Both the position numbers and the translations under genes were made by a program. A stretch of DNA of 64,000 nucleotides from Bacteroidales bacterium (GTDB lineage Bacteria; Bacteroidota; Bacteroidia; Bacteroidales; Muribaculaceae), in the NCBI GenBank assembly GCA_004557565.1, contig SFGS01000002.1, positions 62,001-126,000 on the forward strand. Reading direction: 5' to 3'. Every line of letters begins with the position of its first letter. Within the stretch, counting starts at the first letter, position 1. The notes under the pieces are model-generated. The model was not told the origin of the DNA. It ran no database searches and saw only the letters and a program-made list of their open reading frames with translations. Below are positions 25,528 through 33,347 of the stretch, one piece after another.

Positions 25528-27528
25528 TTACATTTTGTTTGTGATTGGGTGCCAGTCGCGCTCTTTGATGTCGCCATTGCGATAGGCAAGAAGCAGTTCC
25601 TTCAAATCGTTGATTTGTGCTTGGAGTTCCGCACCCTTGTCGGTGTCCTTTACCATCATTCTGTGGTTTGCCATTTCCACCATTTCCACAGTGGATTTGA
25701 TGTCTTGACCTTCTTCCACAGCTTTTGTGATTGAAGTGAAAGGTTCATGCTGCACGAGCTGGAAACCACGGCTGTGATATACTAATGTGTAACCCGCAAT
25801 GCCGGTCTTTGGCTGATACGCTTTAGAGAAACCACCATCAATCACCATCAGTTTGCCTCCTGCTTTCACAGGATTTTCGCCTTCAATCGTCAAAACTGGC
25901 ACGTGACCATTGATAATGTGGCGGAAGTTGCCTTCAATACCAAATTCATCTAAAATCATGTCGCAAATCTCTGGCTTGTCGCGCAAGGTGTAGTAGTGTC
26001 CTTTAATCTCCTTGTGCGTGCATTTGTCCTCAATAAAATAGCGCTCAAAAGTTGCCATCTTGTCTTTGTCAAACACTGGCGAATCCTTTCCGCACCACAA
26101 ATACCAAATATAGTCTAAAGCAAAGTTGTAAACTTCAAGATCGGCATCGCCAAAGTATGCAGAGCGAATGAGCGCGCCCACTTTTTTCAACAACGCTTTT
26201 CCGTGGTACAATTCACCTTGAATATTGATGTCCTTCAAAGTGCCGTCGGCATTAAGAGGCATTGAAGCATGGTAAAGCAAGTTGCCATTTGCCACTGCAT
26301 ATACGCAACCGTTGGCAAACAAGCATTTCATGTGCTTCTTGAGTTTTTCACTACCCTTAAATGACTTGTGCAATTTATCGACCACAATCTGTTCATCTTC
26401 TGTGAGTTGATAAGGATTTGCAGGGTCAACAGTCGGGAAGTTAGAGTCGGTGAGTTTGTAATCTACACCATCAATCTTGATTACATTCTTTTCAAAATCA
26501 ATCTTGTCGAGCAAAAGGCGACACTCCATATCAAACTCTTTGCGACGCATGATAGTGGCAGCCTCAAGTTTGAATTGAATGATACTGATAGCCTTGTGCA
26601 TTTTCGCAATCAGCAGATTGGCACGACGCTTCGCCTCTGATGAAGTGTCAACTTTTGGCATAAACGGCACACATTCGTCGTCGCCATACACATCAAGTGC
26701 AAAGGTGGCGAGAGGCAGCATATTAATGCCATAGCCGTCTTCAAGCACACTTTGGTTGCCATAACGGAGTTGACCACGCACCACATTCGCTATACAGCAA
26801 TCGTTGCCGGCAGCTGCACCCATCCACAAAATATCGTGGTTGCCCCACTGAATATCAAAGTTGTGATAGTTACACAATATATCCATTATCTTATGTGGGA
26901 AAGGTCCACGGTCGAACACATCACCGAGAATGTGAAGCACATCGATAGTAAGCTGCTGAATCAGGTTACACGTCGCCACGATGAAATCGTCGGCTTGCTT
27001 CGTGGAAATGATTGTGCGCACAATCACATCTACATACGCCTGCTTGTTCAGGTCGTTTGAGTTCTCGTGCAAAAGTTCCTGAATAATGTATGAGAAATCC
27101 GCCGGCAGTGCCTTGTGTACTTTCGAGCGAGTGTATTTCGACGAAACGCTTCGGCACACTTTAACCAAGCGATTAATGGTGATAAAATACCAGTCTTCCA
27201 GTACCGATGGGTCGGTATATTCCGATTTCACCAAATGAAGTTTTTTGCCCGGATAATAAATAAGTGTGCAAATTTCTTTCTGCTCACGGTTACTCAATGT
27301 CTCGTTAAAGATTTCTTTCACTTTACGCTTAATCGTACCCGAAGCATTGCGTAGCACATGCTGGAACGCCTCATATTCACCATGCAGGTCGGCAAGGAAG
27401 TGTTCGGTGCCTTTTGGCAAGTTGAGAATTGCCTCAAGGTTGATGATTTCCGTGCTGGCAGTTGCCGCATTAGGAAAGTTGCGAGATAGTAGTTTTAAGT
27501 AATTTAACTTGTTATAATTTTGGTCCAT
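25528..27528 (-). CDS. fbp: Fructose-1,6-bisphosphatase, class III
   Basis: A 666-residue metallophosphatase. The metallophosphoesterase motifs are in order: ADLHGEYEAF near residue 43, GDVFDRGPF and GNHDILWMGAAAGN. This large form is the Firmicutes/Bacteroidetes FBPase that hydrolyses fructose-1,6-bisphosphate to fructose-6-phosphate in gluconeogenesis. It lies 8 bases after luxS, so it is probably the last gene of mtnN-luxS-fbp. Confidence 0.95.
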   Translation of the reverse strand: MDQNYNKLNYLKLLSRNFPNAATASTEIINLEAILNLPKGTEHFLADLHGEYEAFQHVLRNASGTIKRKVKEIFNETLSNREQKEICTLIYYPGKKLHLVKSEYTDPSVLEDWYFITINRLVKVCRSVSSKYTRSKVHKALPADFSYIIQELLHENSNDLNKQAYVDVIVRTIISTKQADDFIVATCNLIQQLTIDVLHILGDVFDRGPFPHKIMDILCNYHNFDIQWGNHDILWMGAAAGNDCCIANVVRGQLRYGNQSVLEDGYGINMLPLATFALDVYGDDECVPFMPKVDTSSEAKRRANLLIAKMHKAISIIQFKLEAATIMRRKEFDMECRLLLDKIDFEKNVIKIDGVDYKLTDSNFPTVDPANPYQLTEDEQIVVDKLHKSFKGSEKLKKHMKCLFANGCVYAVANGNLLYHASMPLNADGTLKDINIQGELYHGKALLKKVGALIRSAYFGDADLEVYNFALDYIWYLWCGKDSPVFDKDKMATFERYFIEDKCTHKEIKGHYYTLRDKPEICDMILDEFGIEGNFRHIINGHVPVLTIEGENPVKAGGKLMVIDGGFSKAYQPKTGIAGYTLVYHSRGFQLVQHEPFTSITKAVEEGQDIKSTVEMVEMANHRMMVKDTDKGAELQAQINDLKELLLAYRNGDIKERDWHPITNKM

Positions 27529-27536
27529 TTCTATTC

Positions 27537-28022
27537 TTAATCTTGTGGATATTCGAGGTTCTCATCTTTAATGTTTTCGAGAACTTCGATTAAATATTTG
27601 CGTGCTTCCCATTTAGCCATTGGCAGATTATTGAGCGTATAGTTACCACAATCGCGCGCAGTGGCACCTGGAATTGAGCCCTCGTATTCTGCAATGAAAC
27701 GGAAAGTGTCTTGCATCAGTGGCAGAATGTCCTTTGAGGTGAGTTTGCCCGACATCAGCAAGTAATTGCCTGTGCAGCAACCCATAGGTCCCCAATAAAT
27801 TACCTTGTCCTTCCATTCGGGCTGATTGCGAAGATATGTAGCTGCCAAATGCTCGATGGTGTGCAATGCCGACTGGCTCACAGCAGGCTCACGGTTTGGT
27901 TGCTTCATTCTAATGTCGAAAGTGGTGATTACATCGCCATTGGGCAAAGTATCAACTCTTGAAACGTAAATGCCACGAAGGAGTTTCAAATGGTTGATTG
28001 TAAAACTTGCAATTTTCTCCAT
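27537..28022 (-). CDS. luxS: S-ribosylhomocysteine lyase
   Basis: A 161-residue enzyme converting S-ribosylhomocysteine to homocysteine and DPD, the AI-2 precursor. Metal ligands are H54 and H58 (HTIEH) and C125 (ARDCGN); the catalytic cysteine is in GPMGCCTG (82/83). Normal length. It follows mtnN by 4 bases, so the two consecutive steps of the activated methyl cycle are coupled. Confidence 0.97.
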   Translation of the reverse strand: MEKIASFTINHLKLLRGIYVSRVDTLPNGDVITTFDIRMKQPNREPAVSQSALHTIEHLAATYLRNQPEWKDKVIYWGPMGCCTGNYLLMSGKLTSKDILPLMQDTFRFIAEYEGSIPGATARDCGNYTLNNLPMAKWEARKYLIEVLENIKDENLEYPQD

Positions 28023-28026
28023 AAAA

Positions 28027-28704
28027 TCAAAGATTATTTAATAAAGTTTCTACAATTTCAAACGTGTGCTTGGGAGCATCTTCCCAGAAATCATTGTACT
28101 GGCAAGTGCTGTTGCGGCTTGCTCCTGGCGAATCGCTAATCACACGAAGCGAGAGGAAAGGCACATTCATCACTTCACACACATGTGCAATAGCCCCCGA
28201 TTCCATATCCACAGCCAAAGCTTCAGGATAATTCTCTTTTATCTTATTCACCTTCTCAATGGATTCTACAAATTGGTCACCTGACACAATCAGACCATAT
28301 TTGAGCAGTTGTGACTGTGGCAATTTAGAGATGATACTTTTGCTTCCCTCAAAATAGTTGGGCAATCCTTGCACCACACCCATCTTGCATTCCGGGCCGC
28401 ACCACACATCGTGATACGACACTCTTTCTCCAACCACAATATCCATCACATTAATGGACTTGTCGGCGCCACCAGCCACGCCGGTGTTGATAATCATATC
28501 TGGTGAATATTGAAATATCATAGTCATTGTGCCAATGGCTGCGTTCACTTTGCCTATGCCACATTGCAGAGCCACAACGGTGTTGTTTGCCACTTCGCCT
28601 TTAATAAAATTGAGCCCTTTCACAGTTTCTGTGGTGGGCGACTTCAATAAAGGTTTGAGCAAAGCCAATTCTTTACCCATTGCAACAATAATTCCTATTT
28701 TCAT
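28027..28704 (-). CDS. mtnN: 5'-methylthioadenosine/S-adenosylhomocysteine nucleosidase
   Basis: A 225-residue nucleosidase that cleaves adenine from SAH and MTA, feeding LuxS. The start MKIGIIVAMGKELALLKP, GVAGGAD, the substrate-binding VDMESGAIAHVC and the catalytic Asp in VISDSPG are all present. Its -7 element CAAAGTTA (plus-strand reading, 28732-28739) is a full TAACTTTG on the minus strand but lacks a clear -33. Confidence 0.95.
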   Translation of the reverse strand: MKIGIIVAMGKELALLKPLLKSPTTETVKGLNFIKGEVANNTVVALQCGIGKVNAAIGTMTMIFQYSPDMIINTGVAGGADKSINVMDIVVGERVSYHDVWCGPECKMGVVQGLPNYFEGSKSIISKLPQSQLLKYGLIVSGDQFVESIEKVNKIKENYPEALAVDMESGAIAHVCEVMNVPFLSLRVISDSPGASRNSTCQYNDFWEDAPKHTFEIVETLLNNL

Positions 28705-28731
28705 AAATATACTTTAAATGTTTTTATCATA

Positions 28732-28739
28732 CAAAGTTA
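28732..28739 (-). promoter_or_regulatory. -7 element upstream of mtnN-luxS-fbp
   Basis: TAACTTTG on the minus strand, 28 bases upstream of the mtnN start. No TTTG at the expected distance, so only half of the promoter is visible. Confidence 0.4.
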
Positions 28740-28778
28740 TAGAAAATCTCTGGAATAACCTCTAAAATCGGGAGAAAT

Positions 28779-28816
28779 GACACTAAACGACTTAATATCA
28801 GTGTCGTTAGGGTGTC
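28779..28816. repeat. Imperfect inverted repeat at the edge of the island
   Basis: GACACTAAACGAC and GTCGTTAGGGTGTC pair with a one-base bulge. It lies in the roughly 300-base stretch 28705-29005 without a gene, between mtnN and the integrase remnant. It may be a terminator or a remnant of an attachment region. Nothing else is visible in this gap except the -7-like TAACTTTG at 28981 just before the integrase remnant. Confidence 0.35.
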
Positions 28817-29005
28817 AGATGATGCCAAGCCGAAAATGCCGAATAAGCAAAGAAAAGCAGAGCTAAGCTGGAGGATGGTTTACAAATCATTACCCGATGA
28901 AAGGTGAGATTTAACACATATAGGACGCTTTTGCACCGTTTGTCACCGATTTGCGTATCAAGGTCTAACTCGTTGATATATAACTTTGCAAACAAAAAAA
29001 CGAGT

Positions 29006-29116
29006 ATGGCAAGAAGTACATTCAAAGTGCTGTTCTACATGAACGGGAGTAAGGAGAAAGACGGCATTGTCCCCATCATGGGACGGGTGACAATCAACGG
29101 GGCTGTGGCACCGTAA
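29006..29116 (+). pseudogene. Truncated tyrosine integrase, N-terminal stub
   Basis: 36 codons beginning MARSTFKVLFYMNGSKEKDG, then IVPIMGRVTINGAVA. This is the arm-binding start of the ~400-residue integrases of Bacteroidales conjugative and mobilisable elements. After NGAVA the similarity stops and a TAA follows, so everything including the catalytic domain is missing. A TAACTTTG box precedes it. It marks a deleted mobile element beside the peptide-modification operon. Confidence 0.7.
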
Positions 29117-29457
29117 GCTATCCGAGTTCACGGACTTTGTGAAGCGCTACTTTCCTTATGTGGAGAAGCTGATGCCGACAATAAATTTCCTGCGTGAACG
29201 CTTGGGCTTCAACGATGGTATTACAACGGTTATGCGCATTCAAGGATGTTTCCATAACAGGCAAACTCTATTCTTCGGAGTTCAACCAAGGCTTTGAAGC
29301 CAAGCGTTCTGTCTGCTCTATCAAGGAAGATGAGAACGGAAAGTTCGATTTCACGATTGACGGAGTGTAACACGTTAATTGGTTCAGACACAAGAGGGAT
29401 GAATTTAGAGAAGCTATCGGAATGCCGAAGACAAGACAGAGTCAGGGGATAAAATAA
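29115..29457 (+). pseudogene. Broken reading frame, possible mobilisation-type remnant
   Basis: Two frames continue one another. The first reads LSEFTDFVKRYFPYVEKLMP and on to VMRIQ; after a frameshift near 29240 the second reads FKDVSITGKLYSSEFNQGFE and on to FTIDGV, a TAA stop (29368-29370), then HVNWFRHKRDEFREAIGMPK. The text is clearly protein-like across a frameshift and a stop. I do not recognise the family with certainty; its place fused to an integrase stub suggests the tail end of a mobilisable element. Confidence 0.5.
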
Positions 29458-29471
29458 TAATCAAGAAATTG

Positions 29472-29506
29472 GGTAAAATACGGAATTCTATATCCCGTAT
29501 TTTACC
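29472..29506 (-). terminator. Perfect 12-bp inverted repeat beyond the peptide-modification operon
   Basis: GGTAAAATACGG (29472-29483) and CCGTATTTTACC (29495-29506) with an 11-base loop. It lies 142 bases beyond the last gene of the leftward operon, so it may terminate it. The U run is weak, so it could instead be an end of the lost element. The intervening 29507-29647 is AT-rich with nothing recognisable. Confidence 0.4.
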
Positions 29507-29647
29507 ATTTACGCAAAATATTCTATAGCAATTTAGTCAAATAGATATATATTGTTAAAGTTTGGTTACATAATCAATTATATGTCAACAATGATTACCT
29601 GTATTTTTCATAGTTCAACTCTGTTATACCTATTATCGTATATTGTG

Positions 29648-30340
29648 TTATAAATCGTAGTCTTTTATTGTAGTTCCTTGTGCTGTAACTGTACCAGTTG
29701 TTACATTCAGATTTACAATTGCTCGTGTTTGGATGATTTTATCCATCTCAGCTGTAGTACGAATCAAGAAATGAGCAAACTTTGCTGCGTCATCAAGAGA
29801 ATATTTAGAAAAGTCAATCTTTGCCGCTTCCAATGATTCTTTTAATTTTGATTGATTGTCTTCAAAAGTTGTTGGCAAAACTAGTTTATTAATCCACAAT
29901 CCTCTACCAATTATGTGATAATTATAAACATCGTCTATCCCATTGGATTTATTGAGTCTTATTATGCTATCACGATCTATTAAATAAAGTTCGTGGTGTA
30001 CCCCCGAATCTTCAACAGAACTTCCTGCAACATATATAGTAAGCGGTTCTTCATCTTCATTACGGATATGCTTAAAAAAGTTAGATAAATAGCCAACAAA
30101 ATCTTTTACGCAATCTATCTGGATAGACATTCGCTTACTTTCTATCTCCTGCATATAGCATCCATATGGTTTTCCAGTTATAAAACCTCCACCGACGAAT
30201 GATACAATAAACTTGTTCCATACGGCAAAAGTCCTTTTAGATGAAGCCTCAAAGCCTTCATCATCCTGCCGTAGGAATGCCAATGAGTCCGAAGACAAAA
30301 CTATGCCCTCTGGAACAAAAACAGCAACATTAAGCCCCAT
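29648..30340 (-). CDS. Proteasome-beta-like (Ntn-fold) protein in a RiPP operon
   Basis: 230 residues, no signal peptide. The start VAVFVPEGIVLSSDSLAF, then SKRTFAVWNKFIVSFVGGGF and GKPYGCYMQEIE follow the proteasome beta/HslV order: first strand, xGIVLxxDS hairpin, K-x-F-x-W-x-x-x-I-x-x-x-x-G-G. Genuine members have Thr, Ser or Cys at position 1 after processing; here the second residue is Gly, so the nucleophile seems absent. Last gene of the operon, 2 bases after the precursor. It could be a catalytically dead binding or scaffold protein, or I may be over-reading a general alpha-beta sandwich. Confidence 0.5.
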   Translation of the reverse strand: MGLNVAVFVPEGIVLSSDSLAFLRQDDEGFEASSKRTFAVWNKFIVSFVGGGFITGKPYGCYMQEIESKRMSIQIDCVKDFVGYLSNFFKHIRNEDEEPLTIYVAGSSVEDSGVHHELYLIDRDSIIRLNKSNGIDDVYNYHIIGRGLWINKLVLPTTFEDNQSKLKESLEAAKIDFSKYSLDDAAKFAHFLIRTTAEMDKIIQTRAIVNLNVTTGTVTAQGTTIKDYDL

Positions 30341-30342
30341 AG

Positions 30343-30720
30343 TTAGAAACCGTAATTGAGATAGTTATAATAGCGATTATAGTAATTACGATAGTAGTTA
30401 CTGTAATTTGTGTAATACAATGCCGTATTATAGTAATTACTGTAGTTGTGGTAATTGCTATAATTAGAGTAGTTATAGTAGTTACTATAATTGCTATAAT
30501 TATGGTAATTAGAATAGTAATTATAATAGTTGCGATAATAGTTATAATACTTGGTATAGTTGCCCATACCATAACCTGAGTTATAGTAATTATAATACTT
30601 ATAATAGTACTGGGCATCAGCCATTAATGGAGACAATACGGAAAGACCTGCTACACTAGCCGCAAATTTGGCCATTCGCTTCAAAGCGTCTCTTCTGTTC
30701 ATTGGTTTGTTCGCTTCCAT
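30343..30720 (-). CDS. Tyr/Asn-repeat precursor peptide with twin-arginine signal
   Basis: 125 residues. Residues 1-36 form a Tat-like leader: NRRDALKRMAKF, then a hydrophobic core and the cleavage-like ADA/Q. Residues 37-125 hold about 39 Tyr and 22 Asn of 89; 21 of the 22 Asn are in Y-x-N, where x is S, Y, H, R, T or L, often in a strict period of three (NYSNYSNYYNYSNYSNYHNY). No Cys. It sits 2 bases after and 2 bases before its neighbours in an operon with two radical SAM enzymes, so I infer it is the substrate. The start could also be Met7. I know of no named family for it. Confidence 0.75.
   Translation of the reverse strand: MEANKPMNRRDALKRMAKFAASVAGLSVLSPLMADAQYYYKYYNYYNSGYGMGNYTKYYNYYRNYYNYYSNYHNYSNYSNYYNYSNYSNYHNYSNYYNTALYYTNYSNYYRNYYNRYYNYLNYGF
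30345..30612 (-). repeat. Low-complexity TAT/AAT-rich tandem repeat encoding the Y-x-N region
   Basis: Nearly all codons are TAT, TAC, AAT, AAC or AGT-like, giving DNA of short irregular trinucleotide-multiple repeats. The array is likely to vary in length between strains. Confidence 0.7.
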
Positions 30721-30722
30721 AC

Positions 30723-31412
30723 TTATGATATTTGCTGGTTTATTAAGTTTATTAATTCGTTTGGATGATTGAGTGTTCGATTGTTGGCGTACATTGTTTC
30801 ATCCTCATTCTGCACAAAAATGTGATTTAACCCGACAATCTTACAAAAAGTTGCATAATCTGGGTCGTTTGTGATAATTAACACTGATTTGTTCTGGGTT
30901 ACTATCAAAGGTAGATATTCCCAAGTCACTAATCCTCTGTAATCTTTACAACCTCTAATACAAGGAATGGTCATTGTACCTGCCGAGATTATAGCAATCT
31001 GTCGAGTTTTAAAAGCGTTCACAGCCACATCTATGAAATTTAAATTCAATGGTTCTTGTAATTCTTCTGAAAACATAAGAATTATGTCAACCTCCCCAAA
31101 ATCCAACACTTTTGGCATGATAGGTTTGTACATAGAATATGAATCTAAGTTCTCTACCGCAAGTTTCTCTGCCACCAAACAAGACAATTCCTTGAAATCT
31201 TCTGTATCTGTTGGATTAATCGTAATTAACTGGGAATCATTATTGTTTTCGTAAAATCCACTCTTTAAAATGTGCGGATGTTTATTAAACAATTTTGCAA
31301 ACCGCATTTTCCTCACCAAGCAAAACTCAGTGTCAGAAACATCGTTCAAGACAGATGCAACTACATATGCATCAATGATGCGATCACTTTTTATGTATAT
31401 CCACTTATTCAT
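30723..31412 (-). CDS. Uncharacterised protein of the peptide-modification operon, weakly GT-B-like
   Basis: 229 residues, soluble. The N-terminus KWIYIKSDRIIDAYVVASVL and the C-terminal IPCIRGCKDYRGLVTWEYLP, SVLIITNDPDYATFCKIVGL resemble the alternating strand-helix order of GT9-type (heptosyltransferase) half domains, including a C-terminal 'site, then alarm' strand. No confident family. It overlaps the upstream rSAM gene by 8 bases and precedes the precursor by 2 bases. Possible roles are peptide binding, glycosylation of Tyr or Asn, or none of these. Confidence 0.4.
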   Translation of the reverse strand: MNKWIYIKSDRIIDAYVVASVLNDVSDTEFCLVRKMRFAKLFNKHPHILKSGFYENNNDSQLITINPTDTEDFKELSCLVAEKLAVENLDSYSMYKPIMPKVLDFGEVDIILMFSEELQEPLNLNFIDVAVNAFKTRQIAIISAGTMTIPCIRGCKDYRGLVTWEYLPLIVTQNKSVLIITNDPDYATFCKIVGLNHIFVQNEDETMYANNRTLNHPNELINLINQQIS

Positions 31413-32514
31413 ATTTCATCCCATCAAATTTCAAGCCAGTAATTGGCTCAAAGTAGTTTTTTAAAAAATATTTTCGGCTTAAACACCATTCCGTCTTTGA
31501 CATTATGGAGTTTGTTGAGTTCCAACCGTCAAGCGGACACCCACCATGACAAATCTTAAAATATTCACATCCTTTACAGTCAGTCTGCTGTAAATGTTCT
31601 GAACGCATTGCAAGCTGCTGTCTGTATGAACTTTTGAATGCATCAACAATACTCATATCTTGAATATTGCCGACTTCAAAGACATCCCAGTCTGAAGCAC
31701 GCCCACAATGCGACAATTCCCCTTCAGGTCCTATATAAATATGAGTATAAGCACAATTTCCACTGTCACTACAACAAACAGGACCGCCTTTCCCATAATG
31801 GTTTAGATAAGAGAAAAAAGGCTCGACATAAGGATACAATTCTTTTTTCTCCCACCAAACTTTAAATATCTCTCCTAAGAAAACAGCAAACTCCTTGGCT
31901 GTAATGCCAACTCCATTCGGGTCTTCATTCTTATACGAATAGACTGGATGCAATTGAAAACCACCACGTACCTTAAAATTGGTTAGAATGTTGAAAATTT
32001 CCAATGGTTTATCAATTACTCTTTGAGTCACGACATAAATGAATCCCCAAGAGAAACCATTCTTTTCAATAAGTTCAATTCCTTTGAAGAATTTCTTATT
32101 GTAAGCATCGGAATCTCTATTCTCACCGAATCCTCTGATACCCTTATAAGGCTCATAGCTTGTACCGACACGAGTTATTCCCATTCTTTTAAAGACATCT
32201 ATCATATGCTGATTTATGAGAGTGAGGTTAGATTGAATGTCATGCTCTATTCTATTCTTTGTACTTGAACATATTTCGTCTTCCAAATCAAGCACGTGTT
32301 CATAAAACTCCGCTCCAACAATACAAGGCTCACCACCATGCCAAACGATAGAGAAACACTCCTTAGGGTACTGTTCCAAATATTCATTGATACATTCGAA
32401 AACTCGCCTTAACAAATCTTTCTTGATTGTGCGAGGCTTTTTACGGGCAATCACATCGCAATAAATGCAATTTGAATTGCAAGCTTCTGTTTCTTTGAAA
32501 ATTAATGTAGGCAT
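31405..32514 (-). CDS. Radical SAM/SPASM peptide-modifying enzyme B
   Basis: 369 residues. The 4Fe-4S/SAM motif is CNSNCIYCD (Cys13, 17, 20), with WHGGEP after the first helix, as in SPASM maturases. The SPASM region has CAYTHIYIGPEGELSHCGRA and CKGCEYFKICHGGCPLDGW, giving ligands for auxiliary clusters. WHGGEP and the CxxC-x5-C-x3-C tail are typical of enzymes acting on ribosomal peptides or sulfatases; no sulfatase is nearby, and the adjacent Y-x-N precursor is the obvious candidate. Overlaps both neighbours (13 and 8 bases). Confidence 0.88.
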   Translation of the reverse strand: MPTLIFKETEACNSNCIYCDVIARKKPRTIKKDLLRRVFECINEYLEQYPKECFSIVWHGGEPCIVGAEFYEHVLDLEDEICSSTKNRIEHDIQSNLTLINQHMIDVFKRMGITRVGTSYEPYKGIRGFGENRDSDAYNKKFFKGIELIEKNGFSWGFIYVVTQRVIDKPLEIFNILTNFKVRGGFQLHPVYSYKNEDPNGVGITAKEFAVFLGEIFKVWWEKKELYPYVEPFFSYLNHYGKGGPVCCSDSGNCAYTHIYIGPEGELSHCGRASDWDVFEVGNIQDMSIVDAFKSSYRQQLAMRSEHLQQTDCKGCEYFKICHGGCPLDGWNSTNSIMSKTEWCLSRKYFLKNYFEPITGLKFDGMKYE

Positions 32515-33347
32515 GGCTCGTTAGTGTTTTGTTTTTGCATATTGTGGAATACCAAACAATCTTCAAGACATGCGGACATTGTCTCTTCGCAATTCGTAAG
32601 CAGTCCGTTCATCATTCCTGAACAGATTCGAAAAGCACTGCATTTGCAACACTTATCTAAATCAAGGAAATGAGAATAGTATGTTTCCATCTTTTGCGAC
32701 ACGTTCTGTTCGTATTCCTTATCTTCGTCATATTCAGATAATAAGCAAACATATTCCCCTGTTTCGGAGGAATATAGTTTTAATTCTTCATCAATATATA
32801 AATAACAATTATCGTCTCTGAAATAGACATGATTAAACGAGAGATTTTTCTCGTCTGTAATTCTTGTTGCGATATAGTCAAACGGTTCTATTTTGGCATG
32901 TGGTACTGGCGACATATAATAATATGAAACCAAATCTGTCAATAGCTCGTCGTTGATAGACTTTTCTCTAATATGCAATCCGCAATCGATGCCAAGAGAG
33001 GAAAGAATCTTTAACCCATAGTAATTTTCTTTGAGGTCAGAAGACAAAAAGATTCTCATTTCCAGTTTCTTTAGCAATTCCAAATGATGAAAAACCGAAT
33101 CCAAATCGCCAAGATTGTAAGCATTCAAAACAAGAGGTGAGTTTATTTTTTCCCACATCTCATTGAAGTCAATCTGCGACAAAGAACTTAACGGCAAATC
33201 CAACACAAAAGCATCTACATGATTGTGTTGCTGGCAGAAAAGATAGTTTTGCATAAACGAAGCCACATTATGGAATCTGGCTACAATATGAAAACCGCTT
33301 ATCTTCTCGATAAGATTCGGGCTGTAATCAAATATTATTGTCTTCAT
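32502..33347 (-). CDS. Cys-rich partner protein, apparently a pseudo-radical-SAM/SPASM-like protein
   Basis: 281 residues. There is no CX3CX2C motif; the N-terminal two thirds has an alternating strand-helix order compatible with a partial TIM barrel (FDYSPNLIEK, VDAFVLDLPL, SPLVLNAYNL, MRIFLSSDL). The C-terminus carries a SPASM-like cysteine set: KCCKCSAFRICSG, then NC, AC and DC within 25 residues. I infer a cluster-binding, non-catalytic relative of the two radical SAM proteins, similar in principle to the pseudo-rSAM partners in other Bacteroidales RiPP systems. Overlaps upstream gene by 20 and downstream gene by 13 bases. Confidence 0.6.
   Translation of the reverse strand: MKTIIFDYSPNLIEKISGFHIVARFHNVASFMQNYLFCQQHNHVDAFVLDLPLSSLSQIDFNEMWEKINSPLVLNAYNLGDLDSVFHHLELLKKLEMRIFLSSDLKENYYGLKILSSLGIDCGLHIREKSINDELLTDLVSYYYMSPVPHAKIEPFDYIATRITDEKNLSFNHVYFRDDNCYLYIDEELKLYSSETGEYVCLLSEYDEDKEYEQNVSQKMETYYSHFLDLDKCCKCSAFRICSGMMNGLLTNCEETMSACLEDCLVFHNMQKQNTNEPCLH

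Noticed and set aside
30345..30612. Short tandem DNA repeats resembling a CRISPR or satellite array
   Set aside because: The periodicity follows codons of the Tyr/Asn peptide on the minus strand, has no constant repeat plus unique spacer structure, and no cas genes are nearby.
30330..30617. 95-codon Ile/Thr-rich frame on the same strand over the precursor
   Set aside because: It is the +1 shadow of the TAT/AAT repeats; the real frame has a leader, a start in operon position and protein-like Y-x-N regularity.
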